The notes: generated by a model from the sequence alone, not told the origin. Numbered from the stretch's first letter, positions 16,929-25,578 are shown. The stretch is DNA of 64,000 nucleotides from DATFYM01 sp035315065 (GCA_035315065.1 DATFYM010000067.1:30498-94497); one strand, 5' to 3'. Numbers and translations: made by a program.

Positions 16929-18311
16929 TTACTCGGCCTCCAGCATCCAATGCCGGCCCGCGTCGTCAGTGTGCCACTTCTGGCCGGAGTCGGTGGTGAT
17001 GGCGACGTGGGCGGCGTCGGCCGCGTCGATGCTGCGAATGGCGCCGCTCAGTTCGCGGCCCGACTCCTCCACGCGGACGCCCTCCCAGTGCACGCCGGCG
17101 TCGCTGGAATGAAAGAGCGCGACGTGGGAACCACCCGGGGAGCCACCCGCCCAGACCTCGGGCCCGACAGCGGCGACGGCACGGAAGTCCACCCCGTCAG
17201 ACGGATGAACCTCCTGCCACGTCTTGCCGTCATCGAACGAGCGCTGGACGCGGCCGACGACGTTGCCGGACGGATCGCGCCACGATTCGATGCTCCAGAG
17301 CGCTGGCGCCACGGAGGCCGCCTTCATGACCGGCACGGCGTGCATGAGCCCACGTTGCCCTGCCTTCGGTGCCGCTCGCAACTCCTCGCGGTTCTGCTGA
17401 GCAACATTGGGCCGGGCGGCCTCCGCTGCCCCTGCGGTCGCGCTGGCGGCCGAGGGCGACGGCAGCGGGGCGGGAGTCTGCGGAGCCGGCGAGGAAGGCG
17501 GTGCCGCTCCCGCCTCCGCGCCAAGGGTGGCTTCGGGTACGCCGGTTGCTTTGGCCCGAAACGAATCGGCGCTCGGGACCTGTGCCGCCAGGCTCTCGGA
17601 GGGGGGCGGACTCGGAACTGCTATTGCTGTCTGGTCTGGTTGGGCGGGAGGAGCGGCCGCAACGGTCAAAGGCGGTTGCGTTGTCGGCTCGGGCGCACTC
17701 GCCAGCCTCAGGGCAGGCCCGTTGGCCAGCGGTTGACCAGCGCTGGCTTGGGTAGCTGCCTGGCGGAGGGCAAGTTCCTGTTGAAGCACGACCCGAGCGT
17801 GCTCCTTGTTGACGGCGCGTGCTGACGCCCGGCGTTCCGGAACAACTGGCGAGGCCGCGGACTCCTCGGCCATTTTGGGTGGTTTCGCTGCCGGGGTCCC
17901 GGCGGCCTTCGAGGCCAAGGTCACGGGCGCGGGCGCGGCGGGTTCCTGTCCTGCGCGCCACGCTCTATAGTAGATCGAGGCTGTAGCCACCGCGCACGCC
18001 AGCAGCGCCGCAGGTGCAATCCATCTCCATCTCCACGCTGGGCGTGCAAGCAGTAAACCCCAGAAGCCCGCGGACCGAGGGACCGGACTTCCCTCGCCCA
18101 CAAGACGTTCAATCTCAGCGGGAAACGCAAGGGCAAGGGACTCGCGGCAGACGGCGCACCCCGCCAGGTGGACCAGCACTGCCGACCTTTCTTTCTCCAG
18201 CAGCGTGTGCTCGGCGAAGGCTGCCAGCAAGTTGAGATCGGTGTGCTCGCCAGGGACGACTCGGGACTGATCTCTCAGCCTCGCCAGCACGGTTTTGGGT
18301 ATATGAGACAT
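16929..18311 (-). CDS. Zinc-finger anti-sigma factor with extracytoplasmic Ycf48/BNR-like domain
   Basis: 460 aa. N-terminal cytoplasmic domain with the anti-sigma zinc motif HLAGCAVC (HxxxCxxC); one membrane helix (WRWIAPAALLACAVATASIY); a long Ala/Pro linker; and a C-terminal domain with repeated BNR/Asp-box elements (SFDDGKTWQEVHP, SSDAGVHWEGV, TTDSGQKWHTDDAGRHW), as in photosystem II assembly factor Ycf48. The sigma factor gene lies upstream on the same strand, 335 bp away behind repeats, so this is its likely partner: it would hold the sigma at the membrane until the outer domain senses something. What the beta-propeller-like domain senses is unknown. Confidence 0.82.
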   Translation of the reverse strand: MSHIPKTVLARLRDQSRVVPGEHTDLNLLAAFAEHTLLEKERSAVLVHLAGCAVCRESLALAFPAEIERLVGEGSPVPRSAGFWGLLLARPAWRWRWIAPAALLACAVATASIYYRAWRAGQEPAAPAPVTLASKAAGTPAAKPPKMAEESAASPVVPERRASARAVNKEHARVVLQQELALRQAATQASAGQPLANGPALRLASAPEPTTQPPLTVAAAPPAQPDQTAIAVPSPPPSESLAAQVPSADSFRAKATGVPEATLGAEAGAAPPSSPAPQTPAPLPSPSAASATAGAAEAARPNVAQQNREELRAAPKAGQRGLMHAVPVMKAASVAPALWSIESWRDPSGNVVGRVQRSFDDGKTWQEVHPSDGVDFRAVAAVGPEVWAGGSPGGSHVALFHSSDAGVHWEGVRVEESGRELSGAIRSIDAADAAHVAITTDSGQKWHTDDAGRHWMLEAE

Positions 18312-18317
18312 TGGTTC

Positions 18318-18645
18318 TCGGTTTTCAGTCGTTCAGAGAGCTTTCAGCTATCAACCCTCAGCTTATCAGCAAGAAGAAGTCCGGTTCATGCCGCTGATAG
18401 CTGAGTACCGATAGCCGGTATTCACCATTCACAATTCGATTCCAACGGTGGCTTCGTTCCTGACTTCTCCGAGTCGCGATCCTTTGTTTTCAAGCAAATC
18501 GGTGGCTTCGTTTTCAAAAGTTCCTGGCGTTCAGCCATCGGCTCTCAGCAGGAGAAGTCCGGTTCTTGCTGATCGCTGATCGCTGATAGCTGAGTGCTGA
18601 TAGCTGATACTCACCATTCACAGTTCGCCTCCTTACTGTGGAACG
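18318..18645. repeat. Composite repeat block: GCTGATAGCTGA words and a GAAGCCACC unit
   Basis: Contains CAGCTATCAACCCTCAGC and several GCTGATCGCTGATAGCTGA words. Between them (about 18433-18515) lies a unit CGGTGGCTTCGTTCC...GGTGGCTTCGTTTT. This unit recurs in reverse complement at 55549-55635 and 55736-55805, and ACTTCTCCGAGTCGCG is nearly identical between sites. The block separates the sigma and anti-sigma genes. Confidence 0.85.
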
Positions 18646-18646
18646 C

Positions 18647-19708
18647 TCACCCGTCCTTTTCTTGCACCAGGCGACCGCGGACATCCAGCACAACGTCGCG
18701 CACATCGGCTTCGAGCGCCTGCTCCGCTTCGTGCGCGCTCATGCCACGGTCCCTCAACCCGCGAACGATTCGCTTGCGCAACCCCTTCGTGATCTTCTCC
18801 ACCCGACGGCTGACCGTCGACTCATGCACTCCCAGGGTACCAGCAATCTCTGCCAGCGTTCGACCGTCGAGGTAGTAGAAGGCCAGGATGAAGCGTTCCT
18901 CGGCGGAGAGGCTGCTCAATGCCTCGTCCGTCGCGGCCGGCAAGCGCGCGTCGGGCGGTGCCGCATCGGCTTCCTTGGCCCGGAACTGCGCGCCCGCTTC
19001 CACCTGCTCTTCCAGGCTCACCAACCGCCGCTGGCTGCGGTACCGGTTGACGTACTCCTGGGCCAGGACGGTCCGCAGCCACCCTTCCAGCGACCCTCGA
19101 CCGGTGTAGGAATCGAGCTTGGAGATTCGACCTCCACCCAGCCCCTGCCGCGTGCCAAACAAGTCGGCGTAGAGCCCGTCGGCCAACTCGCGCCCCACCG
19201 ATTCATCCCGGGCGATCGCTTCTCCGGCGTCATAGAGCTTCTCGCGGTACCGGTTCAGGAAGATCTCCCACGCGGGCTCGCTGCCTTGGGCGCAGGCTCG
19301 CGCCAGCGCCAGTTCCTCCAGGTGAAGGCTGCCGAGGAGCGCCTCCGCTTGCTCTTTGTGGATGTCTTCGCCGGGCTCTTTGTGGGTGTCTTCGCCGATG
19401 TCCTCGCCGATGTCTTCGCCGGTTGGGGCCGGAAGATACTTCGTGGCCACCTCATCCAGGATCCTGGCAAAGGCCGGGAAGGCGAGGCCGAGTTTCTCCC
19501 CGCCGGATCGCTGGTAGAGGGCAGCAAAGTAATCGGGGTAGTCCGGGTGTTGGTTGCTGGTCGGCGCTGTCGCGCCCGCTGACTCTCGAAGTTGATCGGT
19601 AGCCGCCCCCGCTTCCAGGCAGGCTTCCGCAATCCGCGGCTCGGGCCCGGAAACAGCGCCAGAGGCAGCGCTCGCTAGGGTATCGGCTCGATCGCTCACT
19701 TCCTTCAT
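18647..19708 (-). CDS. ECF-like RNA polymerase sigma factor with long N-terminal extension
   Basis: 353 aa. Region 2 is around ACAQGSEPAWEIFLNRY and the following segment; region 4 is AEERFILAFYYLDGRTLAEI-AGTLGVHESTVSRRV, a clear helix-turn-helix. The first ~140 residues are extra, low in hydrophobics and include a short acidic tandem repeat (GEDIGEDIGEDTHKEPGEDI, about 19370-19430) whose unit number may vary. The anti-sigma gene is next downstream. The gene has an ordinary ATG but only a weak ribosome site. Assignment to the sigma-70 family is firm; the subgroup is not determined. Confidence 0.85.
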   Translation of the reverse strand: MKEVSDRADTLASAASGAVSGPEPRIAEACLEAGAATDQLRESAGATAPTSNQHPDYPDYFAALYQRSGGEKLGLAFPAFARILDEVATKYLPAPTGEDIGEDIGEDTHKEPGEDIHKEQAEALLGSLHLEELALARACAQGSEPAWEIFLNRYREKLYDAGEAIARDESVGRELADGLYADLFGTRQGLGGGRISKLDSYTGRGSLEGWLRTVLAQEYVNRYRSQRRLVSLEEQVEAGAQFRAKEADAAPPDARLPAATDEALSSLSAEERFILAFYYLDGRTLAEIAGTLGVHESTVSRRVEKITKGLRKRIVRGLRDRGMSAHEAEQALEADVRDVVLDVRGRLVQEKDG

Positions 19709-19751
19709 TTATTACCAGGTCGCCTTATTCTCGGCGCAAGCTGTGAGCACC

Positions 19752-19940
19752 CTAGGACGCCGGCTTTAGCCGGGCATCTTATTGAAACCAAGGTGCCGCC
19801 CTAAAGGGCGCCGCTACGAAGACGCTCGATGAGCGCCCCGTAGAGGCCGGCTTTAGCCGGGCATCTTGTTGAAATCAAGGTGCCGCCCTTTCGCATCGCT
19901 CAGGGCAGGTCCTCTAAAGGGCACCGCTACGAAGACGCGC
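19752..19940. repeat. Two tandem copies of a ~110 bp GCCGGCTTTAGCCGGGCAT repeat
   Basis: Copy 1 begins GCCGGCTTTAGCCGGGCATC at about 19752 and ends CCGCTACGAAGACGC; copy 2 begins at about 19848 with the same 20 bases and ends the same way. GCCGGCTTTAGCCGGC is itself a hairpin. Copy 2 has an insert (TTTCGCATCGCTCAGGGCAG) that resembles another common repeat fragment near 43395. Confidence 0.8.
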
Positions 19941-20751
19941 GACACCTCTGCTTGACCAGCGAGAGCCCCAAGCTCTCGGCTTTTTGTTCTACCCACCTTT
20001 TGTGAGGCGGCGGCACGCATATCAGGGCTTGACACTAACCTCAGGGCTTGACACGTCTTCAAAGAAACGAGCCTCAAATGAGCCCGGCTTCCTGCCATCT
20101 TTGTGCGTTTTGGCAGGATTCACTTTCCGACTGAATGAGGTGCCGGCGTGGAACCTCGCAATCATGCCTGTTTTCGCTAGGCAAAGTCTTTTATCCAGGC
20201 GATTCTGATTAACCCCCATAGTTTTCAATCACATGATGGCTTTCCGTAAGATAAACCAATTCGTTTCAATCACATGGAGGCTTAAAATGGGTTCGGTCCA
20301 AAACCCAACCCAAGATGTCCCATGTTATCAATAAAAAGTTGCGCGAATTTGGGTTCGGTCCAACAAAATTGATGACCGTCCCTGCTGCTCCTGACCGCTG
20401 TTACCCTCGACTTGCCGATTGACGATTGCCAATTGAAAGAACGCCGTTGGCATGGGACCGCGCAATCGTCCCATGGCAGAAACTTGCAACATGAGTTTTG
20501 TACCAAAATTCCAGAAGAATGTAATTCAGTCCCAGGTTAATTCTCTCCGTTGTACCATACCGGTAATCACTAAAGCCCCGAGCCCGCGTGCGAGTTCAGG
20601 TGGCGTGTTGGCTTTGCAATTCTACCACGTAAGTAAAACGCCGCTCATGCGCCGGACTGGCTAGCTGGGTCATACGGACCAAGACTATTATAGTCATTAT
20701 CTGAAAGTCAAGTTATTTCCTAGGCATCGAGGCGCTCCACGACAATCTTCT
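19941..20751. other. Gene-free stretch of ~0.8 kb
   Basis: No convincing gene. It holds a short direct repeat (CTTGACACTAACCTCAGGGCTTGACAC), two TTTCAATCACATG copies near 20225 and 20263, the GGGTTCGGTCC element, and a palindrome GACTATTATAGTC near 20683 that could be an operator remnant. Confidence 0.5.
20284..20366. repeat. GGGTTCGGTCC-bounded dispersed element, copy 1
   Basis: TGGGTTCGGTCC at both ends in the same orientation, with ACCCAACCCAAGATGTC and ATTGAT-like A+T-rich sequence between. A reverse-complement copy lies at 55976-56047. Confidence 0.75.
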
Positions 20752-20805
20752 CGCTCTTTCTCTGTGTCTCTGCGCCTCTGTGTTTAATTCTTTCACAGCT
20801 TCTCG
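20750..20805. repeat. Half CAGAG repeat
   Basis: CTTTCTCTGTGTCTCTGCGC, then CTCTGTGTTTAATTCTTTCA and CAGCTTCT: one arm only of the element seen complete at 28717-28890. Confidence 0.8.
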
Positions 20806-20872
20806 GGGAGAGGGGGGACCGCGAAGCGGTGGGTGAGGGTCGTGTATGTTAGGGTACTTCTAAAATGGTCCA

Positions 20873-21688
20873 CTAGGCGCGTTGCCTCTTTTCTCCCACT
20901 CCCTTGAAGAACGTGTAGCAGAAGACGCCGTCCGCCTCCGCCGTTCGGTGAAGATCTCGGACCCCCGCATCGAAGGCTTCGGGACCGGTGATGCCGGCCT
21001 CAATCGCGGATTCGCGAACCCCTTCGATCATCGCCGTGAACGTCTTCCTGATGAAGCCGTCGACGAGCTCGGGCCGGCTCGAATCCACATACACCATGCG
21101 GGGAGACACGTGAACCGCGTGCAGACCCGCCTCGACCATCAGTGGATAGACCTGCCGGCCAATCAACGCGTTGCCTCCCGCCAACCGCTGCAACTGGACC
21201 AGACACTGGATTGCCCGATGGGCTGCGCTGCTGTCGGGGTAGAAGTAAGCCGATCCGTGGTCACCCTCGATGACGGTCATGGTGCCGCCGGGTCTAAGCA
21301 GCCGGTTGAGTATCGCCAACGCCTCAACGGGCCGCGACAGGTGCTCGAGGACGAAACAGACGAAGACGTGGTCGAAGGATTCGGGGGCGAAGGGCAAGGC
21401 GAAAATGTCCGCCTGATGGAACTGGACATTCGTGATTCCCGCCGCTTCCGTTGTCCTCCTGGCTTCCGCCACCGAGTCCGCGGACGCATCGACCGACGTA
21501 AATCGTGCGTTTGGGCTTCGTTGCGCCAGGGTAACCGTCTGGGCTCCAACGCCACACCCCGCTTCGAGGACTGCGCTGCCAGACGGGTATGACGTGTCGG
21601 AGTGCAGGAGGTCGACCAGCGCTCCGGCCTGGTCTTGCAGGCGTTCGTTCTCACGCGGGTGGTAGCCGTGCACATACGTTTCGCTCAC
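20873..21688 (-). CDS. Class I SAM-dependent methyltransferase
   Basis: 271 aa. SAM-binding motif I VLEAGCGVGAQTVTLAQ (about residues 40-56), acidic loop FTSVDASADSVAEARRT, post-motif FHQADIFALPFAPESFDHVF, and VLEHLSRPVEALAILNRLLR-PGG. These are the hallmarks of the UbiE/Methyltransf_11 group. The long C-terminal part (SSRPELVDGFIRKTFTAMIE) may be substrate specific. Substrate unknown; the gene is isolated between repeats and a dead integrase fragment. Confidence 0.9.
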   Translation of the reverse strand: MSETYVHGYHPRENERLQDQAGALVDLLHSDTSYPSGSAVLEAGCGVGAQTVTLAQRSPNARFTSVDASADSVAEARRTTEAAGITNVQFHQADIFALPFAPESFDHVFVCFVLEHLSRPVEALAILNRLLRPGGTMTVIEGDHGSAYFYPDSSAAHRAIQCLVQLQRLAGGNALIGRQVYPLMVEAGLHAVHVSPRMVYVDSSRPELVDGFIRKTFTAMIEGVRESAIEAGITGPEAFDAGVRDLHRTAEADGVFCYTFFKGVGEKRQRA

Positions 21689-21848
21689 TGTGCCCCTTCT
21701 CCTATTGCGCCTAACAGCAGCTATCTGCGCCGTTTGCCTCCAGCCTGGCCGGGGGCTTGGTCGCCCTTCGCCCGACTGGGCCGACTCCCTTCCGGAACGG
21801 TTGGATGCAGGATCAAGCCCTTAGGTCTGCACGTCCTTGCAACAGTGC

Positions 21849-22034
21849 AAGGACGACGGGATGAAGCCAGTCAAAATCTGGTACCACGTATCCGGGAAGA
21901 GCGAACGCATAGCGGGGCACTCGAAGGCGAAAACTACCGGGCTTTGCGACCGACGGAGCAATGACACAAGCGTGAGCGAAGACGAACGAGTGGGGATTCG
22001 AGCGAATGACCACCTACCAGCACGAGAGAGATAA
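21849..22034 (+). pseudogene. C-terminal remnant of a tyrosine recombinase (integrase)
   Basis: The frame reads ERIAGHSKAKTTGLCDRRSN and then DTSVSEDERVGI. This is the usual tail of phage-type integrases (RIAGHS..KTTGLYDRR...SLDEVERI). The catalytic Tyr is replaced by Cys (TGC at 21945-21947) and nothing of the upstream catalytic domain is readable. A small hairpin, GTCCTTGC-AACAGT-GCAAGGAC, lies just before it at about 21829-21850. It marks past mobile DNA next to the ATPase/DUF4276 pair. The rest of 21689-22153 is without recognisable features. Confidence 0.65.
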
Positions 22035-22105
22035 TCAAAGTCTCCAGGGAGCAGCGTCCTGGGCACCTTGGCCCTGGAAGGGTTTCGGGTGGAGACAAAC
22101 TGGGG

Positions 22106-22111
22106 TATAAT
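22106..22111 (+). promoter_or_regulatory. Perfect -10 box ahead of the ATPase gene
   Basis: TATAAT in GGGGTATAATCTACGG, with only a weak -35 (TTTCGG) 17 bp upstream. A 12-codon frame ATG at 22119 ends with TGA overlapping the ATPase start (ATGA at 22154), which could allow translational coupling. Confidence 0.45.
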
Positions 22112-22153
22112 CTACGGTATGGGAAGGCTCAAAAGGAGATTTCCGGCTATCCG

Positions 22154-23353
22154 ATGATTGATAAGCCAGCGATTAAGAGTCTGCACATTCAGAATCTACT
22201 CTCGTTCGGTCCGGACTCTTCTGAGATCACGCTCGAACCCCTTAATGTTCTCATTGGCCCTAACGGCTCGGGCAAGTCGAATTTTATCGAAGTCATCGGA
22301 TTGTTGCAGAGCACTCCCAGGGATTTGGCGACCCCCATTCGGGAGGGCGGCGGCATAGTTGAATGGCTATGGAAGTTGCCTCCAGTCCGTCAGAAGGCGG
22401 CGAGGTCGTTACCCACGGCAACGATCGAGGTGTCGGCCAATCCCGCTCACCTAAGAGGGAACATTTGCTACCGATTGTCGTTCACTGGTGTGAACTATCA
22501 GCTTGACGTCAAGGATGAGCGGGTCGAGGCTGGGTTCACTGCGAAGAGCCAAGAGGACGCGCAGCCCTATTTTGGATATGTCAACGGACGGCCGATGCTT
22601 AGGATGAACGGGGCGCAGCGGGAGCTATCGAGGGAGCAGATCAACCCCCAGCAGTCCATCCTGGCCCAGCGCAAGGATCCCGCGCAATACCCTGAACTCA
22701 CCTACTTGGGTCAGCTTTTTGGTGATATCAAGATCTACCGCAATTGGGAGTTCGGGCCCATCTCTGATGCACGGAACTTGTTCGGACCGGAACTTAGCAA
22801 CGAGTTTTTGGATGAGGACATCAGCAACCTCGGGTTGATGCTGAATAGACTCAATTCCGAACCTCGCACCAAATCCGAGTTGCTGAAGTATCTGAAGGAG
22901 TTTTACGACGGAGCCGAGGGAATTGAAACGCCAATACAGGGGGCCCTTGTCGACGTCCGCCTCGTCGAAAGAGGTGGTGTCTCGATCTCTGCTGTCAGGC
23001 TATCCGACGGAACACTGCGGTGGCTCGCTCTTCTCACGATTTTGCTGCACGACACACCACCGCCACTGGTATGCATCGAAGAACCCGAACTCGGTTTGCA
23101 CCCCGATATCATTCCGCCGCTAGCCCAGCTATTGCGGGAAGCCTCGCAACGGATGCAGTTGATCGTCACCACTCACTCTGACGCCTTGGTTAGCGAACTG
23201 ACGGACATCCCTGAGACGGTCATCGTGTGCGAAAAGGAAAACGGCTCAACCGTGTTGAAACGTCTTGAGCGAAAGCGGCTCGCAGCCTGGCTCAAGACGT
23301 ACAGCCTCGGGCACCTCTGGCGGAAGGGCGAAATCGGAGGCAACCGCTGGTGA
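22154..23353 (+). CDS. AAA family ATPase (OLD/RecF-like, AAA_21)
   Basis: 399 aa. SMC/OLD-type ATPase: Walker A GPNGSGKS at residues 35-42, ABC-like signature region around AVRLSDGTLRWLALL, Walker B VCIEEPELGLHPD near 307-319, and the following QLIVTTHSDALV. OLD-type proteins usually carry a C-terminal TOPRIM nuclease; here the protein ends after the ATPase and a TOPRIM-like protein follows as a separate gene overlapping by 4 bp. The pair therefore looks like a split OLD or PARIS-like anti-phage or toxin module. GGAG lies 14 bp before the ATG, somewhat far. A defence role is inferred. Confidence 0.85.
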   Translation: MIDKPAIKSLHIQNLLSFGPDSSEITLEPLNVLIGPNGSGKSNFIEVIGLLQSTPRDLATPIREGGGIVEWLWKLPPVRQKAARSLPTATIEVSANPAHLRGNICYRLSFTGVNYQLDVKDERVEAGFTAKSQEDAQPYFGYVNGRPMLRMNGAQRELSREQINPQQSILAQRKDPAQYPELTYLGQLFGDIKIYRNWEFGPISDARNLFGPELSNEFLDEDISNLGLMLNRLNSEPRTKSELLKYLKEFYDGAEGIETPIQGALVDVRLVERGGVSISAVRLSDGTLRWLALLTILLHDTPPPLVCIEEPELGLHPDIIPPLAQLLREASQRMQLIVTTHSDALVSELTDIPETVIVCEKENGSTVLKRLERKRLAAWLKTYSLGHLWRKGEIGGNRW

Positions 23354-23961
23354 GTGTTCATGTCTACGTCGAGGGCGGCGGCAACTACAGGCACACCGAT
23401 ACTTCGACCGCTTGCCGCCGCGGTTTTCGTCAGCTCTTCGAGAAGATTGGTCTTCCCGCGCGTCGACTCAGCGTGGTTGCCTGCGGCAGCCGTAGTCAAA
23501 CATTCAAAGACTTTCGCAAGGCCGTGCGCCAGCAAACGGGTGACTTCGTTATTCTCCTGGTAGATTCGGAGGGTCCTGTCGGGGCGCCAGGCACCTGGGT
23601 TCATCTCAATGCGACGGATGGGTGGCAACCCCCGATGGCTGGTGTTACTGAGGACCAGGCACACTTGATGGTTCAGTGCATGGAGGCTTGGTTTCTGGCG
23701 GATCGCGAAGCCCTGCATGAGTTCTATGGGCCGGAGTTTCTGGCTGGCTCACTACCCGGTCAGGCTGACATTGAGCAAATACCGAACCGATTCTTGGTCA
23801 CCCAACTTATTCACGCATCGCGACGAACCTCGAAGGGACCCTATCACAAAACCAGGCACGGATTCGCCCTTCTGGAGAAGATCAATCCGCAAAAGGTGAG
23901 AGAAGCATCGGCCCACGCAGGCAAGCTGTTCGATGTACTGATTCGCGAGGCAAACGTGTAA
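23350..23961 (+). CDS. DUF4276 (TOPRIM-like) partner of the ATPase
   Basis: 203 aa, GTG start overlapping the end of the ATPase gene (GTGA). DUF4276 features: N-terminal VYVEGGG with E8, and VILLVDSEG with D72 and E74. The Glu followed by Asp-x-Glu/Asp arrangement is that of metal-binding TOPRIM folds. MVQCMEAWFLADREAL and the tail KINPQKVREASAHAGKLFDVL are typical of the family. The overlap and order ATPase then DUF4276 imply a two-component complex. Nuclease activity is a prediction from residues only. Confidence 0.85.
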   Translation: MSVHVYVEGGGNYRHTDTSTACRRGFRQLFEKIGLPARRLSVVACGSRSQTFKDFRKAVRQQTGDFVILLVDSEGPVGAPGTWVHLNATDGWQPPMAGVTEDQAHLMVQCMEAWFLADREALHEFYGPEFLAGSLPGQADIEQIPNRFLVTQLIHASRRTSKGPYHKTRHGFALLEKINPQKVREASAHAGKLFDVLIREANV

Positions 23962-24168
23962 GTCCGCCAGGCAGCGCTGGCGACGGGCATTTATCTCGGT
24001 GCACTTTGATGATCTCTCGGCACCCCTCATCAACCCGTGGGCGCGACGAGCCTGCTAGTCTGAGCATCGCACCAAAGAGAAGCAGATGTAAAGAACACGT
24101 CTGCGCCGCGCTTGCTACAGTGTCCCATTGAGTTTTTGAAGTGTTGCTGCTTGCCTGCGACGCAGAAT

Positions 24169-25206
24169 TTAAGGTTGGGACGGCTTGCCGTTGGATGTCA
24201 CAGTCGGATGGCTTCCCGAAGAAAGAAATCCAAGATCCAGCCCCTGATGGATGGCCACGCCAATCTGTTCCAAGTTCCCGTGCCGGCCGTTATACCACAG
24301 CAGCCACTTCTGGCCGTCAAAGATTGCGTAAGGCTTGTAGCAGGCGTCGTGATCCCATGCGCCCGGGTCGGGGTGTACGATCGGATTGGCCGGATTGCGT
24401 TCCCAGTTGCTGATGCCGTCTCTTGACCGCGCGAGGCCGATTTGCGCGTGATCCACGTCGCGGAATCCGATGTAAAACATCAGGTACCAGCCGTCCCGCT
24501 GAACCACCTGGCAGGCGGTGACCTTGTATTTCTCCCATGGCGCGTTGGGGTCAGACTTGAAGACGGGATTGCCGGCGTGCTTCATCCAAGTGATCCCGTC
24601 GGAACTGGTGGCATAGCCAATCGCATCGGGTTCGTACTGTTCACCCCCCGAATACCACATCCGGAAGATCTTCGCCTTGTCATCCCAGATGACATCCGGG
24701 CACATCACCGCTACTTTCTCCCAAGGCTTGTCCGGTGAGAGCACCGGGCTTTCGCTCCTGCGCTTCCAAACCACTCGGTCTGGGCTGGTGGCGTAGCCAA
24801 TCCGTGAGCGGTCGCGCGACTGTCCCGTATACCACATGTGATAACCGTCGTCGCGCTTGATCACCACGGGGCGGTTGACGTCGTCCTCCCAACCCGACTC
24901 TCTTCGCGGGCCGAGAACGATTTGGGGCGGTTCGCTCCAGTGGATGCCATCCTTGCTCTCCACCAGAGCGATGCTTTGTTTCGACCGCCACGATAGCCAC
25001 ATCCGATAGGTATCGCCCTCCTTCAGCACCGAAACGTCGAAGCAGGTACCGTATTTGCCGCCTAGGACCGGATTGCCGGAGTATTTCTTCCATGCCGCGG
25101 CGGTGTTCGTTGCCCCGGTCTGAGACGGAAGAAGCGCCGCGACCGCGGCCACCACCAGGAGCGCCAGCGCCGCCGGAATCTGCATTTTGCAAAGGAGGGC
25201 CTTCAT
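24169..25206 (-). CDS. Secreted GH43/GH130-like five-bladed propeller protein
   Basis: 345 aa with a signal peptide (ALALLVVAAVAALLPSQTGA). Repeated blade motifs: GTCFDVSVLKEGDTYRMWLS, DGYHMWYTGQSRDRSRIGYA, KIFRMWYSGGEQYEPDAIGY, WYLMFYIGFRDVDHAQIGLA, KWLLWYNGRHGNLEQIGVAI. The W-Y/F and IG.A pattern, once per blade, is that of the GH43/62/130 propeller superfamily. Candidate acidic residues exist (D in CFDVS, D in CPDVIWDD), but I cannot identify a full catalytic set, so it may bind or cleave glycan. Not linked to the carbohydrate genes at 9-17 kb. Confidence 0.8.
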   Translation of the reverse strand: MKALLCKMQIPAALALLVVAAVAALLPSQTGATNTAAAWKKYSGNPVLGGKYGTCFDVSVLKEGDTYRMWLSWRSKQSIALVESKDGIHWSEPPQIVLGPRRESGWEDDVNRPVVIKRDDGYHMWYTGQSRDRSRIGYATSPDRVVWKRRSESPVLSPDKPWEKVAVMCPDVIWDDKAKIFRMWYSGGEQYEPDAIGYATSSDGITWMKHAGNPVFKSDPNAPWEKYKVTACQVVQRDGWYLMFYIGFRDVDHAQIGLARSRDGISNWERNPANPIVHPDPGAWDHDACYKPYAIFDGQKWLLWYNGRHGNLEQIGVAIHQGLDLGFLSSGSHPTVTSNGKPSQP

Positions 25207-25299
25207 GTGATCAATTACAGATTCAAGTCTATTGGGTGGTACATCTCAGCGATCGAGCACGATTGAAATATCCATCGGTAAACGGCATTGTCTTCCAGG

Positions 25300-25470
25300 T
25301 AGAACCATGCAGGAGATGGACCCCGAAGTCAAGCCGCAACAGCCCACGCTCGCTCCAGGAATGGGAGCAAGGGCGCAGGCGTCCCGAAATCGCGGTGCGC
25401 CTACTTGACGGTGATTGATAGAAAGCCGGAAGCGGTGGAAAAGTCCCTCATGAATAAATCGTCAAACCCC
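25300..25470 (+). pseudogene. Remnant of a HigA/XRE-type antitoxin gene
   Basis: One frame reads SLQEWEQGRRRPEIAVRLL, the typical end of an XRE helix-turn-helix antitoxin (VRTLQEWEQGRR.P...). After a one-base slip the family tail continues as YLTVIDRKPEAVEKSL. The DNA-binding part upstream is deleted. The rest of 25207-25602 shows nothing else except the -10 box below. Confidence 0.6.
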
Positions 25471-25578
25471 AGGAGATCGGGCAATCGGAAAAGGCCGCGG
25501 TCAGGACAGTACTGGCCGTGGATAACCGCTAATGCCAGTCTAATCTAGTCTAGCCCCGCGGCGAATCCCAAAGCGGGT

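Noticed and set aside
19752..19940. Possible CRISPR array
   Set aside because: Only two long (~110 bp) near-identical copies with no short repeat-spacer pattern and no cas genes in the window.
24169..25206. Naming the propeller protein an arabinanase
   Set aside because: Fold is clear, but the three catalytic acids of GH43 cannot all be placed, so only the superfamily is reported.
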